The notes beneath the pieces were generated by a model that was not told the origin of the DNA, did not search any database, and saw nothing but the letters and a program-made list of their open reading frames with translations. The position numbers were made by a program, and so were the translations under genes. Positions 42,371-52,222 of a stretch of DNA of 64,000 nucleotides are shown in pieces. Origin of the DNA: Kitasatospora albolonga (GTDB lineage: Bacteria > Actinomycetota > Actinomycetes > Streptomycetales > Streptomycetaceae); contig CP020563.1 in the NCBI GenBank assembly GCA_002082585.1, positions 310,001-374,000 of the forward strand, read 5' to 3'. The first letter of the stretch is position 1; each line of letters begins with the position of its first letter.

Positions 42371-45300
42371 ATGAGACGCACCCCTCACCGGCCGTCCGGC
42401 CGCCCGCTCGCGGCGGCGGTGGCGGCAGCCGGGCTGCTGGGACTCCTCACCGCCGTACCGCAGTCCGCTCCCCCGCCGGTCGCCGAACCGGCCACCGCCC
42501 CCGTCGCCGCCTCGGAAACCACGGCGACCGTCTTCTACTCCACGAAGACCCGCAACTGGTCGACGTACTACCTCCATTACGCCCCCGACGGCGGTTCCTG
42601 GACCACCGTGCCCGGCACCCGTATGACCGCGGCCTGCGCCGACTGGGTCAAGCTGACCGTCCCCCTGGGCGGTGCGGGCGGGCTGAAGGCCACCTTCACC
42701 GACGGCTCGGGCACCTGGGACAACAACGCGGGCAGGAACTACGACCTGGGCACCGGCAGCATCACCGTCAAGGACGGGGCCGTGGCGCACAGCGACCCGT
42801 GTACGGGGACGGGCCCCGGAGAGCCGGACCCCACCGGGCCGAACACCGCCTCCGTCTACTACGCGACGTCGACCGTCGGCTGGTCCACGGTCAACCTCCA
42901 CTACCGCCCGCACGGCGGGGCCTGGACGGCGGTCCCCGGCCTCGGCATGGAAGCCGCCTGCACGGGCTGGGTGAAGCGGACCGTGGACCTGGGCAGCGCC
43001 ACCGGCCTCCAGGCCGCGTTCAACAACGGCAACGGGATCTGGGACAACAACAACGGCGGCGACTACACCCTCCCGGCCGGACTCACCACGGTGAAGGACC
43101 GCACGGTGACCACGGCCGCGAAGGACCCGTGCGCCGCCGAGGAACCGGACACCGAGGCGCCCTCGGCGCCCACCGGCGTGAAGGCCGTGGCCGACGGGGT
43201 GTCGGTGCTGCTCACCTGGGAACCCGCCACGGACGACCGGGGCGTGACGAAGTATCAGGTGACCCGGACCGGCGGCACGAAGGGCACGCTGGTCACCGAT
43301 ACCGGATCGACCGTCTTCGCGGACACCGGGCTCGAGGCGAGGACCGCCTACCACTACACCGTACGGGCGCTCGACGCCGCCGGGAACGTCTCCGCCGCCT
43401 CCGCCCCGGCCACCGCCACCACCGGCGAGAAGCCCACGGCTCCGGCGGCCGGGTCGCCCCTGGGCACCGACCCCCGCAAGGACCCGATCTACTTCGTGCT
43501 CACCGCCCGCTTCAACGACGGCGACCCCACGAACAACCGGGGCGGCAGCCAGCACGAGAAGTCCGGCAACGCGGCCAACGACGACCCCATGTTCCGGGGG
43601 GACTTCAAGGGGCTGGTGCAGAAACTCGACTACATCAAGGGGCTCGGCTTCTCCGCGGTCTGGATCACCCCGGTCGTGCTGAACCGCTCGGACTACGACT
43701 ACCACGGCTACCACGGCTACGACTTCTACAAGGTCGACCCGAGGCTGGAGTCCGCCGGAGCCTCCTACCAGGACCTCATCAACGCGGCCCACGCCAAGGG
43801 CATGAAGATCTACCAGGACGTCGTCCACAACCACTCCTCGCGCTGGGGCGCCAAGGGGCTGTTCACCCCGAAGACCTACGGGGTGCGCGACGCCCAGTGG
43901 AGCTGGTACTACGACGAGCGCAACGACGGCTTCGCGTACGACGGCCTCACCGTCGAGCCCAAGTCGGGGAAGTCGTACTACAACGGCGACCTGTGGTCCA
44001 CGGCCGAGCCGACGGGCAACACCTGCGTGGGCTGGGGCACCCCCACCGGGCACACCTCGCCGGAGGGCTACCGGATCTACAACTGCCAGTGGCCGAGCCC
44101 CACTTCGGGCATGTTCCCGAAAGCGCTGTACCACAACTGCTGGATCGGCAACTGGGAGGGCGAGGACTCCCGTTCCTGCTGGATACACGACGACCTCGCC
44201 GACTTCAACACCGAGAACGCCCAGGTCCAGAACTATCTGATCGGCGCGTACAACAAGTACATCGACATGGGTGTCGACGGCTTCCGGCTCGACACGGCGG
44301 TGCACATCCCCCGCACCACCTGGAACCGCCGCTTCCTGCCCGCGATCCAGGAACGGGTCACCCAGCGGTTCGGGGCGGAGGCGGCGGAGAACTTCTTCGT
44401 CTTCGGTGAGGTGGCCGCCTTCGTCAACGACAAGTGGAACCGGGGCTCGGTCAACCACTCCGCGCAGTTCTTCACATGGAAGGAGCGCAAGGAGTACAGC
44501 GCGGACGACGAGAAGGCCGCGCTGGAGATGTACGCCTACGAGCAGCAGCAGGGCACGGGGGCGCAACCCGTCTCCGACAACGCCTTCCTCAAGGGCAACG
44601 CCTACCACGCGCCCGACCGCAGCCGGTTCTCCGGGATGAACGTCATCGACATGCGGATGCACATGAACTTCGGTGACGCGAACAACGCCTTCCACAACGG
44701 CAAGGACTCCGACGACAGTTACCACGACGCCACCTACAACGTGGTGTACGTCGACAGCCACGACTACGGGCCCAACAAGAGCGGCGAGCGGTACACGGGC
44801 GGCACGGACGCGTGGGCCGAGAACATGGCGCTGATGTGGACCTTCCGGGGCATCCCGACGCTCTACTACGGCTCCGAGATCGAGTTCCGGAAGGGGAAGC
44901 AGATCGACTGCGGCCCCCGCTGCCCGCTGGCCTCGACCGGACGGGCCTACTTCGGGGACCATCTGGCCGGTGAGGTGACGGCCTCGGACTTCGGCAAGGT
45001 GTCCTCGGCCACCGGCAAGGTCGCGGAGACCCTCGCCGCGCCGCTGGCCCGCCATCTCCAGCGGCTCAACGAGATCCGGCGGGCCGTGCCCGCGCTCCAG
45101 ATGGGCCAGTACTCCACGGAGGGCATCAGCGGCTCCATGGCGTACAAGCGGCGCTATACGGACGCGGCGAGCGGCACGGACAGCTTCGCGCTGGTGACGG
45201 TCTCCGGGGGCGCCACGTACACCGGCATCCCGAACGGCACGTACACGGACGCCGTCACGGGTGACACCAAGGTGGTGAGCGGCGGCACGCTCACGGTCCC

Positions 45301-45400
45301 GGCGCCCGGCAAGGGGAACCTGCGCGTGTACGTCCTGGACCTCGGCGGGAAGAACGCCGCGCCCGGGAAGATCGGCACGGCGGGCCCGTATCTGAAGTAA
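42371..45400 (+). CDS. Secreted alpha-amylase (GH13) with starch-binding modules
   Basis: A 1009-residue exported enzyme. A signal peptide is followed by two CBM25-type modules (about 48-145 and 158-250, each with TVFYSTKTRNWST or SVYYATSTVGWST), a fibronectin III domain (about 262-350), and the GH13 catalytic domain. Nucleophile Asp641 is in GFRLDTAVH, acid/base Glu680 in FFVFGEVA, and Asp798 in VDSHDYG. DVVHNHSS is conserved region I. It hydrolyses starch or related alpha-1,4-glucans outside the cell. GGAGA precedes the ATG; direct repeats and a possible MalR site lie upstream. Confidence 0.93.
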   Translation: MRRTPHRPSGRPLAAAVAAAGLLGLLTAVPQSAPPPVAEPATAPVAASETTATVFYSTKTRNWSTYYLHYAPDGGSWTTVPGTRMTAACADWVKLTVPLGGAGGLKATFTDGSGTWDNNAGRNYDLGTGSITVKDGAVAHSDPCTGTGPGEPDPTGPNTASVYYATSTVGWSTVNLHYRPHGGAWTAVPGLGMEAACTGWVKRTVDLGSATGLQAAFNNGNGIWDNNNGGDYTLPAGLTTVKDRTVTTAAKDPCAAEEPDTEAPSAPTGVKAVADGVSVLLTWEPATDDRGVTKYQVTRTGGTKGTLVTDTGSTVFADTGLEARTAYHYTVRALDAAGNVSAASAPATATTGEKPTAPAAGSPLGTDPRKDPIYFVLTARFNDGDPTNNRGGSQHEKSGNAANDDPMFRGDFKGLVQKLDYIKGLGFSAVWITPVVLNRSDYDYHGYHGYDFYKVDPRLESAGASYQDLINAAHAKGMKIYQDVVHNHSSRWGAKGLFTPKTYGVRDAQWSWYYDERNDGFAYDGLTVEPKSGKSYYNGDLWSTAEPTGNTCVGWGTPTGHTSPEGYRIYNCQWPSPTSGMFPKALYHNCWIGNWEGEDSRSCWIHDDLADFNTENAQVQNYLIGAYNKYIDMGVDGFRLDTAVHIPRTTWNRRFLPAIQERVTQRFGAEAAENFFVFGEVAAFVNDKWNRGSVNHSAQFFTWKERKEYSADDEKAALEMYAYEQQQGTGAQPVSDNAFLKGNAYHAPDRSRFSGMNVIDMRMHMNFGDANNAFHNGKDSDDSYHDATYNVVYVDSHDYGPNKSGERYTGGTDAWAENMALMWTFRGIPTLYYGSEIEFRKGKQIDCGPRCPLASTGRAYFGDHLAGEVTASDFGKVSSATGKVAETLAAPLARHLQRLNEIRRAVPALQMGQYSTEGISGSMAYKRRYTDAASGTDSFALVTVSGGATYTGIPNGTYTDAVTGDTKVVSGGTLTVPAPGKGNLRVYVLDLGGKNAAPGKIGTAGPYLK

Positions 45401-45442
45401 CCCACGGGCCCGCGACCGGAGTTGCCCGGGCTCACTCCGCGG

Positions 45443-45486
45443 CCCGCCGCACCGTGCGCAGGAGGCACTCCTCGCGGTGCGGCGGG
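45443..45486. terminator. Terminator between amylase and polymerase genes
   Basis: Twelve-base arms CCCGCCGCACCG and its complement around a 20-nt loop, 43 nt after the amylase stop, in the gap between convergent genes. The rest of the gap to 45632 shows nothing else. Confidence 0.65.
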
Positions 45487-45632
45487 TCGTGGTCGGTGCG
45501 CGGCCGCCTCCGGGACCGGCCCGCCCGGCCCCTTCTCGGCCCCGGCGATGGGGCCGCGGACAGGACCTGATCAGCTCCAGACGTGCGGGGTGCGCGCACC
45601 CCGCACGATCAACGCCCTTGGGGGCACCGGAG

Positions 45633-46688
45633 TCACGCCGCCCGGGCTCCCCCTCGCCGCAGGCCCCGGCGCTCCCCCTCGGCAGGCAGCCGGCCCGGCG
45701 TCCGCGTCTCCGGCTCGGTCATCCCTGCGGTGCTGGCAGGCCGTACCGCGCCCGGGCCGAAGCGGGCGCGGGCGCGGTCGGCCGCGGCCTCGATGCGGCG
45801 GGCCCGGTCGTCGTCGGGGCCGAAGGCCAGCTGCCGGGGGGTGGAGGCGGCGGCGCGGAGTTCGCCCGCGCGCAGGGCGAGGGAGCGGACGCGGGCCCGC
45901 TGGAGCCCGAGGGAACCGTGCAGGGAGTGGGCTTCGGCGCGGAGCCGGGGGCTGTGCGCGGTGGGCTCGGACAGGGTCCGGGTGCGGGTGGTCGTGGAGC
46001 GGTCGGCGTACAGGACGGTCAGGGTCAGTGCCCGGCAGGTCTGCCGCTCGTCGCGGAGGCGGGCACCGAGCTGTTCGGTGAGGTGGGTCAGGGCCGCCCG
46101 TCGGCGGGCCGCGTCGGGCTCGTCGTGGCCGAAGCAGTGTTCGGCGTCGAGGGTGCGGGGCGGGGCACCGGCGGTGACGCGGGTGGGGTCGATGCCTGCC
46201 GCGCGTTCGCGCAGCTCGCGCCCGGCGGCCGCGCCGAGGATGCGCTGGAGGGTGAGCAGGGGGGTGGCGGCGATCCGGTCGGCGGTGCGCAGTCCGTACG
46301 AGGCCAGGGTGCGGGCGGTGGCCGGGCCCACGCCGGGCAGCGCGGCGGCGGGCAACCCGGCGAGGAACCGGGTGACGGCCTCGGGGTCGTCCGGGACGGT
46401 GCGGATGGCGCCGGGCTCGCCCCGGTGGGCGGCGAGCCGGGCGAGGAGGGGGTTGGGGCCGATGCCGACCGTCAGGTCCAGGCCGTGCAGCGCGGCCGCG
46501 CGCATCCGGATCAGGGCCGCGAGTCCGGTGGCGTCGCGGCCGAAGTAGCGGGTGCTCCCGGACACGTCGGCAAGGGCCGCGTCCGGGGGCAGGGCCTGGG
46601 CTAGAGGGGTGAACTCGCCCACCAGGTCCAGGAGTCGGCGGTACACCGGCTCCGGCTGCGGGGCACCGAAGTGCAGGTGGAGGATCAT
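45633..46688 (-). CDS. Y-family polymerase homologue, ImuB-like, active site lost
   Basis: A 351-residue protein of the DinB/ImuB type. The helix-hairpin-helix (AALPGVGPATARTLASYGL) and little-finger region are present, but the catalytic positions are not: where DNA polymerase IV has an HVDMDAFF-like motif, this protein begins ILHLHFGAP, and the later DEA of pol IV is DAALADVSG. ImuB proteins show just this loss and act as an adaptor linking DnaE2 to the clamp. It follows dnaE2 by 5 nt, and its ribosome binding site lies in the dnaE2 end. The C-terminus is Arg/Pro-rich. Confidence 0.82.
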   Translation of the reverse strand: MILHLHFGAPQPEPVYRRLLDLVGEFTPLAQALPPDAALADVSGSTRYFGRDATGLAALIRMRAAALHGLDLTVGIGPNPLLARLAAHRGEPGAIRTVPDDPEAVTRFLAGLPAAALPGVGPATARTLASYGLRTADRIAATPLLTLQRILGAAAGRELRERAAGIDPTRVTAGAPPRTLDAEHCFGHDEPDAARRRAALTHLTEQLGARLRDERQTCRALTLTVLYADRSTTTRTRTLSEPTAHSPRLRAEAHSLHGSLGLQRARVRSLALRAGELRAAASTPRQLAFGPDDDRARRIEAAADRARARFGPGAVRPASTAGMTEPETRTPGRLPAEGERRGLRRGGARAA

Positions 46689-46693
46689 CTCCC

Positions 46694-49600
46694 TCACCCC
46701 GCGCTTCCGGGGCTCGCATGGTGGAAGGACCGCCCGTCGAGCGCGTCGAGGACGGGCAGGGCCGAGGAGGCGGGGGTGCCGGGCGGCCGGAGGTCGGCCC
46801 AGGGGTGCAGGGCGTAGCCGTTGGGCTGGGTGAGGGTGCGGTGCGGTGCGGCCCGGCGGGAGGCGGGCCCGGGGCGGGTGAGGTGGTCGGCGACGGCGGC
46901 GGGGCCGCCCTCGCGGTGCAGGTCGATCAGCTCGGCCAGGTCCCAGGCGGCGGTGCCGGTGATGCTGAAGGCGCGCGGCGGGCGGCGGGCGAGGGTGCCG
47001 CGGACGAGCAGCAGGCCGCTGTGGAACACCGTGTGGGCGCAGCGCGCGTGGCTGTCCTCGAAGAACGCCAGGTCGGACAGGCCGGTGGGGTCGTCGAGGG
47101 TGGCGAAGATGACGCGGCGGCCGGAGCGGATCGGCGGGGTCTGGGTGGCGACCTTGACTCCGGCGACGAGCACGGTGGTGCCGTGCCGGATGCCGGGAAG
47201 GCCGGCGGCGGGGGTCGCTCCGATGTCGGCGAGCAGGGAGCGGTGCTCGTCGAGGAGGTGGCGGGAGATGTCCATGCCGAGGACGTCCAGTTCGGCGGCG
47301 AGCTGTTCGGACGCGTCCATGACGGGCAGGCCCGTGGCGTCGACGGGATCGCCGTCCGGCCCGGCACCGGCGCTTCCCGCACCCTGCGGGCCGTCGGCCC
47401 GCTCCGGGTTCTCCGCGCTCCCCATGCCCGCCATCGGAAGCTGACCGGCGGCGGAGCCGGCGGCTCCGCGCCCCGAGCGGTGCAGCTCGGCGACCTTCAG
47501 CAGGAGCTCGCGGCGGGAGCCGAACGCGTCCAGCGCGCCGACCCGGGCGAGGCGTTCTGCCAGCGGGCGGCTGGGCCGGGCACGCTCCCAGAAGTCCTCG
47601 ACCGAGGCGTACGGCTGTCCGCCCGTGATGCGTCCGCTCTCGGCCTCGGTGATGCCGCGCACCTGCGAAAGGCCGATCCGCACCCCCCACTTACCAGACA
47701 CCAGTTCGATTATGTGTGCGGCCTGGGAGCGGTTGACGTCGGGCAGCAGCAGCGGCACCCCATGACGCCGGGCGTCGGCCGCCAGAACCCTCTTGTGGTA
47801 CATCCCGGGGTCGTGGGTGAGCAGCCCGGCGAGCAGGGCCGCCATCCGGTGGGCCTTGAGCCAGCTGGACTGGTAGGCGGGCTGCGCGAAGGCGGCGGCG
47901 TGCGCCTTGGCGAAGCCGAAGCTGCCGAAGTTCTCCAGGGTCCTCCATACGTCCCGTACGGCCTGGACCGAGTAGCCGCGCCCGCGCGCCCGGTCCGCGA
48001 ACCAGGCCCGGACCCGGCCCTGCCGCTCGGGGACGGACAGGGCGCGGCGGGCCTCGTCCGCCGTGCCCCGGTCGCAGCCGGTCATCGTCACCATGATCGC
48101 GATGACCTGCTCGTGGTAGACCACCTGCCCCTCGGTCTCGGCCAGGATCGGCTTCAGGTCGCGGTGCGCGTACCGGGTGACGCTCCGGCCCTCGCGGGCG
48201 CTGATCAGCGGCTCCACCATGTCGGCCGCGACCGGTCCGGGCCGGAACAGGCTGATGTCGAGCGCCAGGTCGGCGAAGGACCGCGGCCGCAGGTTCCGTA
48301 CCAGCTCCCGCTGGCCCGGGCTCTCCAGCTGGAAGGTGCCCAGGGTGTCCCCGGAGGAGATCAGGTCGTACGTGGCGGGGTCGTCCGGCGGCACCTGTGC
48401 GGGATCGTCCAGGTCGAGGGGTTCGCCGGTGACGCGTTCGATCTCGGCGGCCGCGTGGGCGAGCGCCGACTGCATCCGCACACCGATGATGTCGATCTTC
48501 GGGTGTCCGGTGTCCTCGATGTCCTCCTTGTCGAACTGGGACATGGCGATGTTCTCGACGGTGGTCGGCGCCATCGGGGTGCGCTCCAGCAGCCGGCCGT
48601 TGGAGACGAGCAGCCCGCACGGGTGCATGGCCGCCTCGAACGGCAGCTCGTCGAGCGCCTCCACCAGCTCCCACAGCCGGCCGTGGTCCTCGGCGGCGAC
48701 CTCGCGCAGCTCCGGCAGCTCGGCGAGCGCGGCCCGCACGTCCCTGGCCCGGATGTGCGGGAACGCCTTGCCCAGCCGGGCCGCCTCGTCCGGGGCCATG
48801 CCGCGGGCGCGGGCCACCACCTCGATCGCCCCGCGCGCCCGGTAGGTCTTGTAGACGGCGAGCGTCGCCACCCGGCCGGCCCCGAACCGCTCCCGTACGG
48901 CCCGGTAGACCTCCAGGCGGCGGGCCGACTCGACGTCCAGGTCGATATCGGGCAGGGCCGAGCGGTGCTCGGACAGGAAGCGCTCCATCACCAGACCGTG
49001 TGCCACCGGGTCGACCGGGCTGATGCCCAGCAGATGCGTGACCAGCGAGCCCACGCCCGAGCCGCGCGCGGCCACCCGCACGCCCAGCCGCCGGGCCTGC
49101 GCCGCGACCTCGGCGACGGTCAGGAAGTACCCGGCGAAGCCGTGCCCGGCGATGATCCGCAGCTCCTCCTCCAGCCGGTCCCAGCGCTCGCCGTCCCGGT
49201 GGTAGGCGCGGCCGAGCATGCCCGCCGCACACCGGTCCGCGAGCACCCGGTCCGCCGGTCCGCCGCCCGCGACGATCTCGGGCTCCGGAAGATTCAGCCG
49301 GCCGAGCCCGAACGCGCCACCCGGATCGACCACGCACGCTTCGGCCGTCTCCTCGGTGGCCGCGAGCAGCCGCCGCCCGTCCCCGCTCCGGCCGCCCGCG
49401 GCCTCCGCGATCCGCCCGGCGATCCGCTCCATCTCCCCGGCGTCCTTCAGCCACCGCTGCCCGCCGTCGAGCCGGGACGCGTCCCGGGCGTCGATCGGCA
49501 CCAGGAGGCGGGCGGAGTCCAGGATGTCGGCGACCTCGCCCCGGTCCGGGTCCGCGTAGCGCACGGCGTTGGTGAGCACAGGGACCACCTGCTGCTCGGT

Positions 49601-50203
49601 GGCGAAGCCCAGCATGCGCGCGGCCAGCCGGAGCGACCCCGGCCCGGTGCCGGGCCGCCCGTGCCAGGACGTCTCGATGCGCAACGACCGGCCGAACCGT
49701 TCCCGCCAGGGGCCCAGCAGGGTCGCGGCCCGGTCCGGCCGCCCCGCCGCCAGCGCCTGCCCCACCTCGGAGTCCGCCCCGAGCAGGACGAACAGCTCGC
49801 CGTCCGGGCAGGACAGGTCCTCCCAGGTGACGCCCTGGTCGGCGGCGGCCGTCACCAGACGGCACAGCTCGGCCCAGCCGCGTTCGGTCCGGGCCAGGAA
49901 CACCGCGCGCTGCGGCGCCTCCGCGACGAACGCACCGCCCCGGGCAGGAGTCCGCTGCCGCTTCGACGGCACCGGACCGGACGCCGGTACGCCGGGCACC
50001 GCCAGGTCGACACCGAACAGCGGCCGGACACCGGCCCCCGCACACGCCTTGGCGAAACGCACCGCACCGGCCAGGGAGTCCCGGTCGGTCAGCGCCAGGG
50101 CATCGAGACCCCGCTCGGCGGCCCGCTCGGCCAGCGCGTACGGATGACTGGCCCCGTACCGCAGCGAATAGCCGCTGGCCGCATGGAGGTGCGTAAACGA
50201 CAT
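46694..50203 (-). CDS. dnaE2: Error-prone DNA polymerase DnaE2
   Basis: A 1169-residue C-family polymerase alpha subunit. The PHP domain (FTHLHAASGYSLRYGASHPY) is followed by the polymerase domain, whose catalytic aspartates lie in PDIDLDVESARR (Asp419, Asp421, Asp423), then VVYHEQVIAIMVTMTG and the OB-fold near GTTVLVAGVKVATQTPPIRSG. It performs translesion synthesis after DNA damage. AGGAGG is 5 nt before the ATG. Together with the ImuB-like gene it forms a two-gene mutasome operon; no ImuA' (RecA-like) gene is seen nearby. Confidence 0.93.
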   Translation of the reverse strand: MSFTHLHAASGYSLRYGASHPYALAERAAERGLDALALTDRDSLAGAVRFAKACAGAGVRPLFGVDLAVPGVPASGPVPSKRQRTPARGGAFVAEAPQRAVFLARTERGWAELCRLVTAAADQGVTWEDLSCPDGELFVLLGADSEVGQALAAGRPDRAATLLGPWRERFGRSLRIETSWHGRPGTGPGSLRLAARMLGFATEQQVVPVLTNAVRYADPDRGEVADILDSARLLVPIDARDASRLDGGQRWLKDAGEMERIAGRIAEAAGGRSGDGRRLLAATEETAEACVVDPGGAFGLGRLNLPEPEIVAGGGPADRVLADRCAAGMLGRAYHRDGERWDRLEEELRIIAGHGFAGYFLTVAEVAAQARRLGVRVAARGSGVGSLVTHLLGISPVDPVAHGLVMERFLSEHRSALPDIDLDVESARRLEVYRAVRERFGAGRVATLAVYKTYRARGAIEVVARARGMAPDEAARLGKAFPHIRARDVRAALAELPELREVAAEDHGRLWELVEALDELPFEAAMHPCGLLVSNGRLLERTPMAPTTVENIAMSQFDKEDIEDTGHPKIDIIGVRMQSALAHAAAEIERVTGEPLDLDDPAQVPPDDPATYDLISSGDTLGTFQLESPGQRELVRNLRPRSFADLALDISLFRPGPVAADMVEPLISAREGRSVTRYAHRDLKPILAETEGQVVYHEQVIAIMVTMTGCDRGTADEARRALSVPERQGRVRAWFADRARGRGYSVQAVRDVWRTLENFGSFGFAKAHAAAFAQPAYQSSWLKAHRMAALLAGLLTHDPGMYHKRVLAADARRHGVPLLLPDVNRSQAAHIIELVSGKWGVRIGLSQVRGITEAESGRITGGQPYASVEDFWERARPSRPLAERLARVGALDAFGSRRELLLKVAELHRSGRGAAGSAAGQLPMAGMGSAENPERADGPQGAGSAGAGPDGDPVDATGLPVMDASEQLAAELDVLGMDISRHLLDEHRSLLADIGATPAAGLPGIRHGTTVLVAGVKVATQTPPIRSGRRVIFATLDDPTGLSDLAFFEDSHARCAHTVFHSGLLLVRGTLARRPPRAFSITGTAAWDLAELIDLHREGGPAAVADHLTRPGPASRRAAPHRTLTQPNGYALHPWADLRPPGTPASSALPVLDALDGRSFHHASPGSAG

Positions 50204-50538
50204 ACACACCTCCTGCTGCTCATGCTCCCCCTCGCTTCGTCCGTGTCATCCCGATTGCTACCGATCGAGGGAAGCATCCTACCCCCAGGTTCGCATATTA
50301 GTTCGATTCAATGATCGAGTCGAAGCAAAGAAGATAAAAGCCACAAAGATGGATCTACTCAGCGAGGAGCGGCACCGCGAACGCCCCGCCGACGGCGGGG
50401 CCCCTGCCGCCACCGGGCCCGCTTCGCGACCATGAAACCGTGCGGGTCCGGGCAGCAGGCCGTCCGGGCTCGCAATGCCCCCTGGGGAGGCGATACGATA
50501 CGTCTCGTCTAGCCTCGGATTCGCCCTGGAGGAACACC
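50204..50538. other. Unusually A/T-rich divergent gap before dnaE2
   Basis: The stretch 50285-50360 (TTCGCATATTAGTTCGATTC, and AAGAAGATAAAAGCCACAAAG) is far richer in A/T than its surroundings. It holds TCGAAC and GCGAAC direct half-sites and TCGAT/ATCGA, but no complete LexA box. It probably carries the dnaE2 promoter. Confidence 0.55.
50493..50510 (+). promoter_or_regulatory. TetR-type operator candidate before the hydrolase gene
   Basis: ATACGATACGTCTCGTCT has imperfect dyad symmetry (ACGA...TCGT) and overlaps a TAGCCT -10-like box at 50510-50515, 23 nt before the hydrolase start. No tetR gene is adjacent. Confidence 0.5.
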
Positions 50539-51408
50539 ATGGAACGTTTCATCGACGCAGCACCCGGCGTACGCCTCTGGACGGAAGACCGGGGTGCCAC
50601 AGACGCGCCCCCACTCCTGCTGATCATGGGAGCGCAAGCGCCCGGCCTGGGCTGGCCAGACGAGCTGGTGGACATGCTCGCCTCCCGCCGTCGCGTGATC
50701 CGCTATGACCACCGCGACACCGGTCGCTCCACTTGGGCGTTCGACCAGCACCCCTATCCCCTCAGCCAACTCGCGGAAGACGCCATCGCGGTGTTGGACG
50801 GTCTCGGCATCGAACGCGCCCACATAGTGGGCATGTCACTGGGAGGGATGCTCACCCAACTCCTCATCGCGGACCATCCCGACCGGCTGCTCAGTGCGAC
50901 GCTGATCGGCACGAGCGCGCTGAGCGACGTCCCGTACGTCCAGCCGAACGGAACCCCGATCCCGCCCGAGGAGCTCCCCGGTATCGCACCCCGCCTGCTG
51001 GAGATGTGGTCCCGTCCCGCAGAGGACCTCGGTCCGGAAGCGGAGCTGGAACGGCGGGTCGAGCACGGGCGCCTCCTGGGCGGAGACCGGCTTCCCTTCG
51101 ACGCCGACTACGCGCGCGCCCTGGAGCTGAAGGTCATCGAGCACACCGGGCACTACGCCACCAGCACCGCGCACGCCCGCGCCGACGCGTCCGACCTGAA
51201 TCGCACCGAACAACTCGCCCAGGCCACAGTGCCCACTCTCGTCATCTCCGCTCCCGCCGAACCAGTCTTCCCGCCGCCGCACCCCCACCACCTCGCCCAG
51301 GCGATTCAAGGCGCACGCATCATCGAAATCCCCGGCATGGGGCACGCACTCCCACGTGAGGTACACAGGCCGCTCGCTGCCGCGATCCTGGACCACACCG
51401 AACGCTGA
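50539..51408 (+). CDS. Alpha/beta hydrolase, methylesterase-like
   Basis: A 289-residue hydrolase: oxyanion region PPLLLIMGAQAPGLGW, then RRVIRYDHRDTGRST, the nucleophile elbow HIVGMSLGGMLTQLL and the histidine in IPGMGHALPREV. The overall layout resembles aclacinomycin methylesterase RdmC and related polyketide-tailoring enzymes, but such hydrolases are widespread. GGAGGAA precedes the ATG. It is divergent from dnaE2 and seems to have its own regulated promoter. Confidence 0.85.
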   Translation: MERFIDAAPGVRLWTEDRGATDAPPLLLIMGAQAPGLGWPDELVDMLASRRRVIRYDHRDTGRSTWAFDQHPYPLSQLAEDAIAVLDGLGIERAHIVGMSLGGMLTQLLIADHPDRLLSATLIGTSALSDVPYVQPNGTPIPPEELPGIAPRLLEMWSRPAEDLGPEAELERRVEHGRLLGGDRLPFDADYARALELKVIEHTGHYATSTAHARADASDLNRTEQLAQATVPTLVISAPAEPVFPPPHPHHLAQAIQGARIIEIPGMGHALPREVHRPLAAAILDHTER

Positions 51409-51805
51409 TGTGCAGCCGGGCCGAGGTGCTGCCGGAGCCAAGGCTTCCGACCCGTTGGCGCCGACGCCGCAGAAGAAGCTCGACACCCCGACGCCGGTCT
51501 TCAGAGCCCTCAACAGGGCACGGGGGCGCTGATGCCGTCGCCTCAGTGCATCGCCCTCGCCGGAGAGCGGGAGTACCTCGGGCCCATGAGTCACTACACA
51601 CAGTCGAGCATTGGGCCACCACACCCAGCACAGCACAGCGGTCGCGCACGCAGAGCTCTCGACGAGAGAAGACGTGGGTCCGGAGGAGGAGGGGGAACAA
51701 ACCGTAGCGGGGACGTCACTCCCGCCCCAGGGTCGTTGTCCATGAAATCCGGTTACGGGGGTACGCGCACGTCAGCCAGAAAGCTCACGCGACGGGGTGA
51801 CCGCC
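51409..51805. other. Gap of about 400 nt without a gene
   Basis: Codon-position bias is weak here and no reading frame looks real. A GGGTAC at 51759-51764 resembles the -10 of SigB-type promoters, but no matching GTTT-like -35 was found at the usual distance. The G/C content is lower than in flanking genes. Confidence 0.5.
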
Positions 51806-52222
51806 ATGAACGACCGCATGCTGATGACACTCTCGCCGGACGGGGAGACCCGCACCGACTTCGTGTGCCGGCCGGAGAGGGCCGCCGACGCACGGGACGC
51901 GATCAGCTCCTTCGTGGCCCTGCTCAACCCCGCACCGGCCGCGCACGTGGTGCAGAATCTGCTGCTCCTCGTCACGGAGCTGGTCACCAACGCCCTCCGG
52001 CACGCGGGGTCCGTCACCTCGCTCCGGCTGACCGCCGACCGTACGGGCGTCCATGTCCGGGTCGCCGATCCGAGCCCGGCGCACCCGCAGGACCGGACGC
52101 CGGACCTGACGGGCCGCACCGGGGGCTTCGGCTGGCCGATGGTCCAGCGGCTGGCCCAGGAGGTCACGGTCCGCGGGTCGGCGGACGGCGGGAAGATCAT
52201 CCTCGCCACCGTGCTCCGCTGA
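51806..52222 (+). CDS. RsbW/SpoIIAB-like ATP-binding anti-sigma factor or kinase
   Basis: A 138-residue GHKL ATPase: N-box LLVTELVTNALRHAG, G1 VHVRVADPSP and G2 TGGFGWPMVQRLAQEV. Such single-domain proteins are abundant in Streptomyces and act as anti-sigma factors or phosphorylate anti-sigma antagonists. No partner antagonist is adjacent. ATG 51806 is preferred to GTG 51797. A SigB-type -10-like box lies upstream at 51759. Confidence 0.85.
   Translation: MNDRMLMTLSPDGETRTDFVCRPERAADARDAISSFVALLNPAPAAHVVQNLLLLVTELVTNALRHAGSVTSLRLTADRTGVHVRVADPSPAHPQDRTPDLTGRTGGFGWPMVQRLAQEVTVRGSADGGKIILATVLR

Noticed and set aside
50285..50330. LexA (SOS) box before dnaE2
   Set aside because: Half-sites TCGAAC and GCGAAC are in direct, not inverted, orientation with unsuitable spacing; no GAAC-N4-GTTC is present.
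51759..51764. SigB-type promoter before the anti-sigma gene
   Set aside because: GGGTAC fits the -10, but no GTTT-like -35 was found 14-16 nt upstream, so it is mentioned only as a weak candidate.
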